From Anaeromyxobacter sp. (GTDB lineage Bacteria > Myxococcota > Myxococcia > Myxococcales > Anaeromyxobacteraceae), in contig JADKCZ010000001.1 in NCBI GenBank assembly GCA_016718565.1, forward strand, positions 62,001-126,000: a DNA stretch of 64,000 nt, in the 5' to 3' direction. The notes beneath the pieces were generated by a model, which worked only from the letters and a program-made list of their open reading frames with translations, made no database searches and was not told the DNA's origin. Made by a program: the position numbers and the translations under genes. Of this stretch, positions 1 through 13,848 are shown in pieces. Each line of letters starts with the position of its first letter. Position 1 is the stretch's first letter.

Positions 1-194
1 GCGAACAGCGTGGCGCCTTCGATGAGGGCGGCGGCGATGATCATCGAGGTGCGGATGTCGCCGGCGGCGGTGGGCTGGCGGGCCGAGCCCTCCATGGCGG
101 CGGCGGCGAGCTTGCCGATGCCGAGGCCGGCGCCGATGACGGCGAGGCCGGCGCCGATGCCGGCGGCGAAGTACCCGAGCGAGAACTGGTTCAT
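1..194 (-). CDS. atpE: ATP synthase F0 subunit c, 5' part (runs off left edge)
   Basis: Subunit c forms the proton-carrying rotor ring of the F0 motor in the inner membrane. The 64 visible residues begin MNQFSLGYFAAGIGAG and show the glycine/alanine-rich first helix (GAGLAVIGAGLGIGKLA), the polar loop with ARQP, and the start of the second helix. The essential acidic residue of helix 2 lies beyond the window edge. The ATG at 194 is preceded by AAGGAG at good spacing. It is the last visible gene of the minus-strand F0 cluster atpZ-atpI-atpB-atpE. Identification is secure; only the 3' end is missing. Confidence 0.93.
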   Translation of the reverse strand, partial: MNQFSLGYFAAGIGAGLAVIGAGLGIGKLAAAAMEGSARQPTAAGDIRTSMIIAAALIEGATLF

Positions 195-277
195 GGTGTC
201 ACTCCTTGGTGCTGCAGCAGCGGCGGTGAAGGACGGTCCGCCGTGACCCGTGGCGCGTGCTGCGCTCGACGACCCAT

Positions 278-298
278 GGCCCGGGAACACCCCGGGCC
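278..298 (-). promoter_or_regulatory. Perfect hairpin between atpB and atpE
   Basis: An 8-bp perfect inverted repeat (GGCCCGGG / CCCGGGCC) with a 5-nt loop lies in the 124-nt gap between atpB and atpE. It could stabilise or partly terminate the transcript and so help raise subunit c output. That role is inferred; only the structure is seen. Confidence 0.4.
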
Positions 299-318
299 AC
301 GTCAGTGAAGCGGGAAGG

Positions 319-1461
319 CTAGTGGTGCGCCTCGGCGTGGCCGTGGCCGTGGTCCTCGCCGTGCTCGTCGCCGTGGCCGGCGTGCGCGAAGGCGGCGCCG
401 ATGAAGAGCGAGGAGAGCATGGTGAAGATGTAGGCCTGCACGAAGGCCACGAAGAGCTCCAGCATGAAGATGGCCAGCGCCAGCGCCACCGAGACGGGGA
501 AGACCCAGACCGAGATGGCGAAGATCAGGCCGAGCAGCGCCAGGATGACGAAGTGGCCGGCCACCATGTTGGCGAAGAGTCGGACGGTGAGGGCGAAGGG
601 CTTGGTGAAGAGCCCCAGGATCTCCACCGGGATCATGATGAACCAGAGCGGCCAGAGCGACTTGGGCACGCCGCCGGTCAGGTGGGCCAGGTAGCCGCCC
701 AGCCCCATGCCGCTGATGGCGGCGTACTGGGTGATGAGGAAGGTGAAGAGCGCCAGGCAGACCGTCACGTTGATGTTGGCGGTGGCGGTGCCGGAGTAGG
801 GCAGCAGGCCGAAGAGGTTGACGAAGAGGATGAAGAAGAAGGCCGTCAGCAGGTAGGGCAGGAAGCGATCGGCGTTCTCCTTGCCGATGTTGGCCACCGC
901 CAGGTCGTTGCGGACGAACTTCACCAGCACCTCGACGAAGCTGTAGAGCCCGGAGGGCACCATGGCCTTCTTGCGCAGCGCCGAGAAGACCACCAGCAAG
1001 AGCAGCGCCGTGGCCAGCCACATCATGATGACGTGCTTGCTGGGCGTCATGTCGAGGCCGCCGAAGACGAACGGGCCGGACACCGCGTGCTCGTGGCCGG
1101 CCGCGTCCACCTCGGTGACGGTGCCGAAGGTGCGGCGCAGGTTCCACTCGCAGTTCCAGTGGAAGCCGCCGGCGCCCTCCTTCTCGCAGAGGCCCGGGTA
1201 CTCGATGACGTAGCCGTCGGTGACGTGGTGCATCATCACCGCGCCCAGGCTCTCGTCGTGGACCGCGCCGTGGCCGCCGGCCGCGGCGCCGTGCTCGGCG
1301 GGCGCGCCGTGCTCGCCCGCGGGGGCGCCGTGGTCCATGGTGGCGGCGGCGCCGTGGTCGGCCGCCTGCTCCACCGCGTGGGCCGGGGGCGCGGCGTGGG
1401 CCGGGTCGGAGGAGGCCAGCAGGGCCTGGAGCGCGAGGGTGACGAGGGTGGAGGCGATCAT
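319..1461 (-). CDS. atpB: ATP synthase F0 subunit a, with histidine-rich ends
   Basis: Subunit a provides the two proton half-channels of the F0 stator. The protein has 380 residues against about 270 in E. coli. The conserved core lies in the C-terminal two thirds, with the essential arginine at about R294 in LTVRLFANMVAGHF. The extra length is an N-terminal segment (about residues 20-75) rich in His, Ala and Gly after a signal-like hydrophobic start, plus a C-terminal tail with eight histidines in the last 21 residues. The ATG at 1461 overlaps the upstream stop as ATGA, so the two genes are translationally coupled. The family is certain; the function of the His-rich ends is unknown. Confidence 0.95.
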   Translation of the reverse strand: MIASTLVTLALQALLASSDPAHAAPPAHAVEQAADHGAAATMDHGAPAGEHGAPAEHGAAAGGHGAVHDESLGAVMMHHVTDGYVIEYPGLCEKEGAGGFHWNCEWNLRRTFGTVTEVDAAGHEHAVSGPFVFGGLDMTPSKHVIMMWLATALLLLVVFSALRKKAMVPSGLYSFVEVLVKFVRNDLAVANIGKENADRFLPYLLTAFFFILFVNLFGLLPYSGTATANINVTVCLALFTFLITQYAAISGMGLGGYLAHLTGGVPKSLWPLWFIMIPVEILGLFTKPFALTVRLFANMVAGHFVILALLGLIFAISVWVFPVSVALALAIFMLELFVAFVQAYIFTMLSSLFIGAAFAHAGHGDEHGEDHGHGHAEAHH

Positions 1462-1823
1462 GCGGTGGTCCCCTGCCGGCGCAGCGAGTGGACGAAGGCG
1501 CCCTCGAGGGCGCTGAAGGCGAAGTACGGCACGAAGAAGGCGACCACGAAGGCGATGGCGTCGAGGCCGGCGCGGCCCGTCAGCACGGTGCCGACCCCGA
1601 CCAGCACCAGCCGCACCAGGAAGAGCACCGCCATGACGGCCAGCATCCCCTGGGTGGCGTTGCCCGGGCCGTGGGCGGCGCGGCCCATGGCCCAGATGGA
1701 GACCAGCGCGGTCGCGCCGGCGATGGTGGCCCCGGTGACGGCGGCGGTGCGCTGGGCGCCCACCAGCGTCGCGGCGAGCACGAAGAGGAGGGCGGCGGCG
1801 GCGGTGGCGACTTGGTACTTCAC
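1458..1823 (-). CDS. AtpI-like ATP synthase membrane protein
   Basis: A 121-residue hydrophobic protein with about four membrane segments (residues 5-22, 28-46, 58-80 and 88-110), encoded between the atpZ-like gene and atpB. Size, topology and position match the AtpI-type accessory proteins that help c-ring assembly or Mg2+ supply. Sequence similarity to classical AtpI is weak by eye. The GTG start at 1823 forms a GTGA overlap with the upstream stop, and its own stop overlaps the atpB start as ATGA. This places it firmly in the F0 operon. Confidence 0.75.
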   Translation of the reverse strand: MKYQVATAAAALLFVLAATLVGAQRTAAVTGATIAGATALVSIWAMGRAAHGPGNATQGMLAVMAVLFLVRLVLVGVGTVLTGRAGLDAIAFVVAFFVPYFAFSALEGAFVHSLRRQGTTA

Positions 1824-2086
1824 GGTTTCTTGGCGTTCCCGAGGACCGTCCTGAAGAAGCTGATGAAGCCACCCGTCATGCCCACCGCGACTCCGGCCAG
1901 CGTCAGCCAGGGCCGCGTGCCCAGCCACTCGTCGGCCTTGATGCCCAGCCAGGTGAAGCCACCGACGGCGATCACCAGGCTGCTCGAGGCCGCCGTGTAC
2001 GGCGCTGCCTTGCGGTAGGCGGCCGCCAGGCTCGAGAGCCCTGCCTCGTCCCGCTCCCGGCGCTCTCGATCGCCGGGGTCGGCCAT
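1820..2086 (-). CDS. AtpZ/AtpI-family accessory protein of ATP synthase
   Basis: A small protein of 88 residues with a charged N-terminus (MADPGDRERRERDE) and two membrane helices (about 35-50 and 60-80). It carries the pattern GxxxDxxxGTxPWxxxxGxxxG seen in AtpZ/AtpI proteins, where helix 1 ends in KADEWLGT and helix 2 contains GVAVGMTGGF. Members are usually the first gene of atp operons and are linked to Mg2+/Ca2+ handling or assembly. ATG 2086 has an upstream GAGG. It is the first gene after a clear promoter at 2173-2201. Confidence 0.82.
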   Translation of the reverse strand: MADPGDRERRERDEAGLSSLAAAYRKAAPYTAASSSLVIAVGGFTWLGIKADEWLGTRPWLTLAGVAVGMTGGFISFFRTVLGNAKKP

Positions 2087-2172
2087 GCCCTGCCCTGCCT
2101 CTCGACCCCGCGCCGCCGGACCCGGTAAATCACCAGGGAAGAAGCACGGTTCGGTGAGGCGCAGGGCACGCC

Positions 2173-2201
2173 CGTATAGCAAGGCGCACACGGTCCGTCA
2201 A
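2173..2201 (-). promoter_or_regulatory. Sigma-70 type promoter of the F0 atp operon
   Basis: On the minus strand TTGACG (2201-2196) and TATACG (2178-2173) are separated by 17 bp. The -10 ends 86 nt before the atpZ-like ATG. Both hexamers match the housekeeping consensus at five and four positions. Confidence 0.75.
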
Positions 2202-2252
2202 CGGGCGCGCACCCCCGGGGCGGGCCTCCCACCCCGAGGGGCTAACCCCGCG

Positions 2253-3548
2253 TCAGGCCTGGACCTTCGCCGCGGCCGCGAAGCCCACCCGGGCGGCGGC
2301 CAGGGTCTGGTCGAGGTCGCCCTCGGTGTGGGCCGTGGAGAGGAAGGCGGCCTCGAACTGGGACGGCGGGAAGTAGGCCCCGCCCTCCAGCATGGCGTGG
2401 AAGAAGGCGCCGAACCGCTTCGCCGAGGCCAGGCGGGCCGAGGCGGCGTCGAAGACCGGGGTCTCGGTGAAGAAGACGGTCAGCATCGAGCCCACCCGGT
2501 TGAGCTGCACCGGCACCTTGGCCTGGGCCGCCGCCTCCAGCAGCCCGGCCGCCAGCGCGGCGCCGCGGGCCTCCAGCAGCTCGTAGGAGGCGGGGGTCAT
2601 GAGCCGCAGCGTGGCGGTGCCGGCCGCCATGGCCATCGGGTTCCCGGAGAGGGTGCCGGCCTGGTAGATGGGCCCGGCCGGCGCCACCCGGTCCATCACG
2701 TCGGCGCGGCCGCCGAAGGCGCCCACCGGCAGGCCGCCGCCGATGACCTTGCCGAAGCAGACCAGGTCGGGGCGCAGGCCGTAGAGGCCGCAGGCGCCGC
2801 CGCTGCCGAGCCGGAAGCCGGTCATCACCTCGTCCACGATGAAGAGGGCGCCGTGCTGCCGGCACAGGGCGTGGATGCCCTCGAGGAAGCCGGGGCGCGG
2901 CACGATGACGCCCATGTTGCCCACCACCGGCTCGATGATGACGGCGGCGATGTCCTTGCCCCGCTCGGCGAAGAGGCGGGTGAGGGCCGGCAGGTCGTTG
3001 TAGGGCGCGGTCAGCGTGTGGCGGGCCACGTCGGCCGGCACGCCCGGCGAGTCGGGCAGGCCCAGGGTCTCCACGCCCGAGCCGGCCTTCACCAGCAGGG
3101 GGTCGCCGGCGCCGTGGTAGCAGCCGTCGAACTTCACCAGGTCGTCGCGGCCGGTGAAGCCGCGGGCCACCCGGATGGCGGCGGTGGTGGCCTCGGTGCC
3201 GGAGGAGCAGAAGCGCATCTTCTCGATCCAGGGGGCGCGCTCGCGCACCAGCTCGCCGAGCACGATCTCGCGCGGGCAGGGGGCGCCGAAGGACGAGCCC
3301 TCCTTGAGGGCGTCCTGGACCTGGCGCATCACCTCGGGGTGGCAGTGGCCGGCGATGAGCGGGCCCCAGGAGAGGACGTAGTCGACGTAGTCGTTGCCGT
3401 CGACGTCGGTGAGGTGGCTGCCGCGGCCGCGGGCGATGAAGCGCGGCGTGCCGCCCACGCCCTTGAAGGCGCGCACCGGCGAGTTGACGCCGCCGGGGAA
3501 GAGGGTGTTCGCCTTCAGGAACAGCTTCTCGGAGAGGTCGGTCTTCAT
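2253..3548 (-). CDS. hemL: Glutamate-1-semialdehyde 2,1-aminomutase
   Basis: This enzyme converts glutamate-1-semialdehyde to 5-aminolevulinate in the C5 haem pathway, in the cytosol with pyridoxal phosphate. The 431-residue protein starts MKTDLSEKLFLKANTLFPGG and has the family landmarks PGGVNSPVRAF, the segment SSGTEAT, FDEVMTGFR-like IVDEVMTGFR, and the PLP lysine in FGKVIGGGLPVGAFGG. Length is normal for HemL. ATG 3548 overlaps the stop of the TPR lipoprotein as ATGA, so it is the last gene of a gyrA-lipoprotein-hemL string. Confidence 0.96.
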   Translation of the reverse strand: MKTDLSEKLFLKANTLFPGGVNSPVRAFKGVGGTPRFIARGRGSHLTDVDGNDYVDYVLSWGPLIAGHCHPEVMRQVQDALKEGSSFGAPCPREIVLGELVRERAPWIEKMRFCSSGTEATTAAIRVARGFTGRDDLVKFDGCYHGAGDPLLVKAGSGVETLGLPDSPGVPADVARHTLTAPYNDLPALTRLFAERGKDIAAVIIEPVVGNMGVIVPRPGFLEGIHALCRQHGALFIVDEVMTGFRLGSGGACGLYGLRPDLVCFGKVIGGGLPVGAFGGRADVMDRVAPAGPIYQAGTLSGNPMAMAAGTATLRLMTPASYELLEARGAALAAGLLEAAAQAKVPVQLNRVGSMLTVFFTETPVFDAASARLASAKRFGAFFHAMLEGGAYFPPSQFEAAFLSTAHTEGDLDQTLAAARVGFAAAAKVQA

Positions 3549-4488
3549 GGCGTGATCTCGCGGGTGGTGGGCTTCTGCTTGCCGAAGTCGAAGGCCTGTT
3601 CGCGGTCGCCGGGGGTGGCCGTCCTGGCCGCCTCCCGCCGCCGCCGCACCGCCTCGATGTTGGTGCGGATGGCCTCCGGGTTGGGGTGGACGGGGAGCGC
3701 CAGGGCGTACAGCTCGAGCGCGCGGTCGAGCGCGCCGCCCTGGGCGTAGAGGTGGGCCTGCCCCTCCAGGGCGCGGGCCGCCAGCTCGGGGGCGGGGTGG
3801 CGCTCCAGCAGCGCCTGGAAGGCGCCCAGCGCCTCCTCGCGCCGCTGCTCCAGCGCCCAGGAGAGGCCGGTGAGCAGCTGCGCCTCGTCGGCCGCGGCCG
3901 AGTCGGGCCAGCGCTCGCGCAGCGCCCGCGCCTCCAGCCGGGCCTGGGTGGTGTTGCCCAGCTCCAGGTACTCGCGGGCCACCTTGAGCTGGTAGGCGGC
4001 CGCCTGCGGCGCGTCGCTGGCCGCCACGTCGGCCCACTGGGCGATGGCCGCCAGCCGGTCCTGGAAGCGGTCGCGGAAGATGTCGCCGATGACGCCGCGG
4101 GCGGCCAGCGCCTCGGGGCCGCCGGGCGCCAGCGAGATGATGCGGCGGTAGTAGGCGATGGCGCCGGCGTAGTCGCCCAGCTCCAGGTAGGCGAGGTCGC
4201 CGGCCGCCTGCAGCGCCTTGAGACGCACCGCGGCGTCGGCGGCGGCCAGCGGCCCCTCGCCCAGGCTGCCCAGCAGCGCCTGGTAGGCGGCCAGCGCCGG
4301 CCCGGGCTGGCCGGCGCGGCGCTGCGCCGCGGCCGCCTCCAGCCTGGACTCGGGCGAGCTGCAGGCGCCGAGCAGCAGGGCGGCCGCCAGCAGGCCGGCC
4401 CACCAGGCGCCGGGGCGCCGGGCCGGGGCGCGTCGGCGCGCCGTGGCGGCGCCGCCAGCGGCGCGGGGCCGGCGGGCGGGGGCCAGCC

Positions 4489-4492
<4 letters not shown>
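3545..4492 (-). CDS. Outer-membrane type lipoprotein with TPR-like repeats
   Basis: The 315-residue product has a basic N-terminus, a hydrophobic stretch (AGLLAAALLL) and a lipobox-like LLGACSS, so it should be lipidated at that cysteine. The rest is alpha-helical with tetratricopeptide-like repeats (for example DLAYLELGDYAGAIAYYRRII and GGALDRALELYALAL), like YfgC/YbgF-type scaffold proteins. The GTG start at 4492 overlaps the gyrA stop (GTGA), which fixes the start and implies coupled translation. Such proteins usually scaffold envelope complexes. The specific partner is unknown. Confidence 0.75.
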
Positions 4493-7242
<2,750 letters not shown>

Positions 7243-7305
7243 CGGTGCGGGGTGCGGGCGCGGGGGTCGGAGCGAGGGCTCCGGGCAGGCGCGCAGCAGG
7301 GGTCG

Positions 7306-7334
7306 GTCATAGCCGGGAAACGCAAGAATCTCAA
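7306..7334 (-). promoter_or_regulatory. Sigma-70 type promoter of gyrA
   Basis: On the minus strand TTGAGA (7334-7329), a 17-bp spacer and TATGAC (7311-7306) precede the gyrA ATG by 63 nt. The divergent gene begins at 7451. Confidence 0.7.
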
Positions 7335-7450
7335 GGCTCTCGGGGGTCTCTGGCCCCTCGCCGGGGGCCCCTCGGCGCTTGCAAAGCGCCACCGGGCGTG
7401 GGCATGGTCGAGGGCCGGGCCCAGCGCTCGAGAACCCCCGCCCGGAGCCG

Positions 7451-8674
7451 ATGCCAGAGACCCCGCCAGCGCCGCTTCCGCGCGTCCTCGTCTGCGACGA
7501 CTCGGCCACCATGCGGGCGCTCATCCGCTCGCTGCTCGAGCCGGGGCACGAGGTGCTGGTGGTGGAGACGGGCGAGGACGCCCTGGCCCGCGCCCCGGCC
7601 TTCCGGCCCGACGTCATCGTCTCCGACCTGATCCTGCCCGGCATCTCCGGCAGCGAGCTGTGCCGGCGCATCCGCCAGACCCCCGGCCTGGCCGACGTGC
7701 CCTTCATCCTGGTCACCACCCTGGCCGACGCCACCTCGCGGGCCCTCGGGCTGGAGGCCGGCGCCGACGACTACCTCTACAAGCCGCTGCGCGAGCGCGA
7801 GCTCAGGGCCCGGGTGGCGTCGCTGCTCCGGCTGCGGCGCGCCATGACGGCGCTGGAGGCCCGCACCCGCGAGCTGGAGGCCACCAACGCGGCGCTGCGG
7901 CAGGCCCAGTCGGCGCTGGTGCGGGCCGGCAAGCTGGCCAGCGTGGGCACGCTGGCGGCCGGGCTGGCCCACGAGATCAACAACCCGCTGTCCTACATCA
8001 AGGCGGGGGCGCGGGCGCTGGAGCGCGCCGTGGCCGAGATCTCCCGGCTGGCCTCGCCGGCGGCCGGCCCCCCCTCGGCCGAGCTGGCGGAGGCGCTCGG
8101 CGACGTGCGCGACCTGGCCGGCGAGCTGGCCGACGGCAGCCGGCGGCTGGAGCGGATCGCCGGCGACCTGCGCATCATCGCCTCGCCCGACGCGCCCGCC
8201 GAGGAGCTGGTCGACCCGGCCGAGGCGGTGGAGTCGGCCTTCCTGCTGGCCCGCTCGCGCTACCCCGCCATGCCGCGCCTCGAGATGGACCTGGAGCCGG
8301 GCCCGCCGGTGGAGTCGGTGGGGCGGCTCCTGACCCAGGGGCTGGTGCCGGTGGTGGAGAACGCGGTGCAGGTCTCCGGCCCCGGCGGCCTGGTGCAGGT
8401 GCGCATCCGCCAGCTCAACGTGGGCGTGGAGATCTCCATCCAGGACAGCGGGCCGGGCATCGCCCCCGAGATCCTGCCGCGCATCTTCGACCCGTTCTTC
8501 TCCACCCGGCCGGCCGGCCAGGGCATGGGGCTGGGGCTCTCGGTGGCCTACGGCATCATCCACGGCCTGGGCGGCGACATCCACGTGGAGTCGACGCTGG
8601 GCCACGGGGCCTGCTTCCGGGTGCGGCTGCCGCGGCGGGCCTCGGCGCGGCAGGGCGCGCCGCCGGGGAGCTAG
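7451..8674 (+). CDS. Hybrid response regulator-histidine kinase
   Basis: This 407-residue cytosolic signalling protein has an N-terminal receiver domain (about 10-130) with acid pair D16/D17, phospho-acceptor D59 and K111. A coiled segment (about 130-160) follows, then a histidine-kinase transmitter. The H-box is GLAHEINNPLSYI with the phospho-histidine at H174. The ATP lid motifs are DSGPGIAPEILPRIFDPFFS and GMGLGLSVAYGI. There is no membrane segment, so it must receive its input from a partner kinase through the receiver. ATG 7451 was chosen because the longer in-frame extension to 7379 lacks family features. The cognate output is not encoded next to it. Confidence 0.88.
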   Translation: MPETPPAPLPRVLVCDDSATMRALIRSLLEPGHEVLVVETGEDALARAPAFRPDVIVSDLILPGISGSELCRRIRQTPGLADVPFILVTTLADATSRALGLEAGADDYLYKPLRERELRARVASLLRLRRAMTALEARTRELEATNAALRQAQSALVRAGKLASVGTLAAGLAHEINNPLSYIKAGARALERAVAEISRLASPAAGPPSAELAEALGDVRDLAGELADGSRRLERIAGDLRIIASPDAPAEELVDPAEAVESAFLLARSRYPAMPRLEMDLEPGPPVESVGRLLTQGLVPVVENAVQVSGPGGLVQVRIRQLNVGVEISIQDSGPGIAPEILPRIFDPFFSTRPAGQGMGLGLSVAYGIIHGLGGDIHVESTLGHGACFRVRLPRRASARQGAPPGS

Positions 8675-8676
8675 GG

Positions 8677-8719
8677 CGAGGGGCGCCCCTCGACGTCGCC
8701 TCGCCAGGGCGAGGCGACG
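8677..8719. terminator. Two tandem hairpins between convergent genes
   Basis: A 16-nt perfect palindrome (8677-8692, CGAGGGGC/GCCCCTCG) is followed by an 11-bp perfect stem (8694-8704 with 8709-8719) and a 4-nt loop. They lie just after the kinase stop and before the converging atpC stop. There is no clear U tract. This fits a bidirectional terminator or transcript-end protector. Confidence 0.6.
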
Positions 8720-8836
8720 CTCGGCGTGATCGCGAGAGGTGCCCGGTCGGTTCGGGCCGCGCAGGTCCCGGACGTGCGGAGGGGAGAACCCGGCCGTGGG
8801 CCCTCCCCTCGCGGACCGGCCGGCGCTGCGGCGCGG

Positions 8837-9235
8837 CTACTTGCCGACCACCCCGAGGCGGGCCGCGGCGCGGCGCACCCGGGCCATCTCCTCGGCGTGG
8901 GTCCGGTCGTCCTGGGTCAGCTTCTTGAGCTTCTCCTGGGCGTCGGCCAGCGCCTTGACGGCGCGGTCCACGTCGATGTCCGAGGCCGCCTCGGCGGTGT
9001 CGGCCAGCACGATGACCTTGTCGTCGGCCACCTGCAGGAAGCCGCCGCCCACGGCGAAGTGGTGCTCGCGGCCGCCCTCCACGTAGGTGAGCTTGCCCGG
9101 CTCGAGCGCGCTCATGAACGGGGTGTGGCGGGTGCGGATGCCGAAGCCGCCCTGGACGCCGGGGGCGCGCACCTCGTCGCACGCGACCGAGAGGACGCGC
9201 CGCTCCGGCGTGACGATGTCGAGGGTGAGCGCCAT
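8837..9235 (-). CDS. atpC: ATP synthase F1 subunit epsilon
   Basis: The central-stalk subunit that couples and can inhibit the F1 motor. It has 132 residues, with the N-terminal beta-sandwich (MALTLDIVTPERRVL, HTPFMSALEPG, FAVGGGFLQV) and a C-terminal helical hairpin (ALADAQEKLKKL). It is the last gene of the F1 cluster atpH-A-G-D-C, starting 3 nt after the atpD stop. Confidence 0.95.
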   Translation of the reverse strand: MALTLDIVTPERRVLSVACDEVRAPGVQGGFGIRTRHTPFMSALEPGKLTYVEGGREHHFAVGGGFLQVADDKVIVLADTAEAASDIDVDRAVKALADAQEKLKKLTQDDRTHAEEMARVRRAAARLGVVGK

Positions 9236-9238
9236 GTG

Positions 9239-10687
<1,449 letters not shown>

Positions 10688-10704
10688 GTTGTCCTCTCTC
10701 GCGG

Positions 10705-11574
10705 CTACTTGAGCGCCTCGGCGCCGCCAACGATCTCCATGAGCTCCTTGGTGACGTAGGCCTGGCGCGCGCGGTTGTACTGAAGGGTGAGCGCCGCGAT
10801 CATCTCCTCGGCGTTCTTGGTGGCCGACTCCATGGCGCTCATGCGTGCGCCGTGCTCGGAGGCGGCCGACTCGAGGAGCGCACGCCACACCTGCATGGCG
10901 ACGTGGCGGGGCAGCAGGTCCTGCAGCAGGCCCTCCCGCGACGGCTCGTAGACGAAGTCGACCCCGGCGGAAGACTCGGCGGCCGGCGGCTGGATGGGCA
11001 GCAGCTGGAACACCACCGGGGTCTGCGAGATGGCGCTCTTGAACTCGTTGTAGCAGAGGTAGACGGCGTCGACCTCGCCGGCCAGGTAGCGCGCCACGTA
11101 CTCCTGCGCGATGGCCTCGGCCTTCAGGTAGGTCAGCCCCTGGTGCACGCCCACGAAGTCCTTGCGGACCTCGAGCTTGCGGGCCCGGAGGAAGTCCTTG
11201 GCCTTGCGCCCGACGGTGGCCAGCTCGACCTTCTCGAAGGCCTCGCCGTTCTCGGTGAGGAAGCGCTGGGTGCGCCGGATGATGTTGGAGTTGAAGCCGC
11301 CGGCCAGGCCGCGGTCGGAGGTGATGACCACCACCTCGGCGACCCGCTGGGCGCGCGGCGCCAGCAGCGGGTGCACGGTGGCCTCGTCGGCGATGGCCCT
11401 GGCCGCCACCCGGCCGAGCGCCTTGTCGAGGAGCTGGGCGTAGGGGCGGGTCCGGAGGATGGCGTCCTGGGCGCGGCGCAGCTTGGCCGCGGCCACCATC
11501 TTCATGGCCTTGGTGATCTGCCTGGTCGACTTGACCGAGGTGATCCGGGTTCGGATGTCGCGAAGGGAAGGCAC
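10705..11574 (-). CDS. atpG: ATP synthase F1 subunit gamma
   Basis: The rotating central shaft of F1, 289 residues. The N-terminal coiled-coil helix has the signature MPSLRDIRTRITSVKSTRQI, TKAMKMVAAAKLR, and the C-terminal helix ends with the conserved YNRARQAYVTKELMEIVGGA. It lies between atpA and atpD in the usual order. Confidence 0.97.
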   Translation of the reverse strand: MPSLRDIRTRITSVKSTRQITKAMKMVAAAKLRRAQDAILRTRPYAQLLDKALGRVAARAIADEATVHPLLAPRAQRVAEVVVITSDRGLAGGFNSNIIRRTQRFLTENGEAFEKVELATVGRKAKDFLRARKLEVRKDFVGVHQGLTYLKAEAIAQEYVARYLAGEVDAVYLCYNEFKSAISQTPVVFQLLPIQPPAAESSAGVDFVYEPSREGLLQDLLPRHVAMQVWRALLESAASEHGARMSAMESATKNAEEMIAALTLQYNRARQAYVTKELMEIVGGAEALK

Positions 11575-11604
11575 GTGGGTCCTCGCTCGGGGGGGGTGCG
11601 CCCC

Positions 11605-13131
<1,527 letters not shown>

Positions 13132-13174
13132 TGCGGTCAATCTCCGGGGGAGCCGGTCAGGCCGGTGAGGAGGG

Positions 13175-13714
13175 CTACTGCTTCAAGGTCTTGCGGAGGT
13201 CCTCGAGCTGGGCGCGGAGCGACCCGTCGTAGACGAGGCTCCCCACCTGCGCCACCACGCCGCCGAGGATGGCGGGGTCGACGGCGCGCTCGACGATGAC
13301 CTGCTTCTTGGTGGAGGCCGAGAGCTTCTCGGCGATGGCGGCGGCGGCCGCGTCGTCGAGCGGCACGGCGGTGGTGACCCGGGCCCGCAGGCGGCCCAGC
13401 TCGCCGTCCGCCAGCTCGCGGAAGGAGGCCACGATGTCGCGCAGGGCCGGCAGGCGGTTGCGGTCGCCCAGCAGGAAGAGGAGCTGGGACGGCTCGGCGT
13501 CGAGCTTCATGGCGCCGGCCAGCTGCTCGACCACGGCGCGACGCTGCTCGCGGGAATAGGCCGGGTTCTGGAGCACGTCGCGGAGCTCGGGGGCGGCCTC
13601 GACGGCCTTCCCGAGGGCCAGGAGGCTCTCGCTCCAGGCCTCGACGCGACCCTTCTCCACGGCCAGGCTGAAGAGGGCCTTGGCATAACGGCGGGCGATG
13701 GAACCCATGATCAT
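13175..13714 (-). CDS. atpH: ATP synthase F1 subunit delta
   Basis: The peripheral stalk component joining F1 to subunit b. It has 179 residues, with the N-terminal six-helix domain starting GSIARRYAKALFSLAVEKGR and the C-terminal conserved LGGVVAQVGSLVYDGSLRAQL. The start is ATG 13714 or ATG 13708; neither has a strong ribosome site. It is the first gene of the F1 operon. No subunit b gene (atpF) precedes it, unlike in many bacteria. Confidence 0.93.
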   Translation of the reverse strand: MIMGSIARRYAKALFSLAVEKGRVEAWSESLLALGKAVEAAPELRDVLQNPAYSREQRRAVVEQLAGAMKLDAEPSQLLFLLGDRNRLPALRDIVASFRELADGELGRLRARVTTAVPLDDAAAAAIAEKLSASTKKQVIVERAVDPAILGGVVAQVGSLVYDGSLRAQLEDLRKTLKQ

Positions 13715-13725
13715 AAGGGACGCGC

Positions 13726-13755
13726 CACGTAGCACGTCCCGCAGCGAGTGGTCAA
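13726..13755 (-). promoter_or_regulatory. Promoter of the F1 atp operon
   Basis: On the minus strand TTGACC (13755-13750), an 18-bp spacer and TACGTG (13731-13726) lie 12 nt before the atpH start. The leader would be very short, which agrees with the weak ribosome site of atpH. Confidence 0.55.
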
Positions 13756-13793
13756 GGATGATTGCCTCCGGAGTCCGGGGACTTGGGCGCGGT

Positions 13794-13821
13794 TTGACAG
13801 GCCCTGCGTCCGCCTTACGTT
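13794..13821 (+). promoter_or_regulatory. Promoter of the small heat-shock gene
   Basis: TTGACA (13794-13799) and TACGTT (13816-13821) are separated by 16 bp, 27 nt before the hsp20 ATG. A strong AGGAGG ribosome site follows at 13834-13839. No CIRCE element is visible. Confidence 0.65.
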
Positions 13822-13848
13822 CGGATCGCCGAAAGGAGGTTAAAAATC

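Noticed and set aside
250..1854. A 534-residue plus-strand frame opposite atpB
   Set aside because: It is the antisense shadow of atpB and the atpI-like gene: low complexity, no family, no ribosome site. Similar shadows oppose most genes in this GC-rich window.
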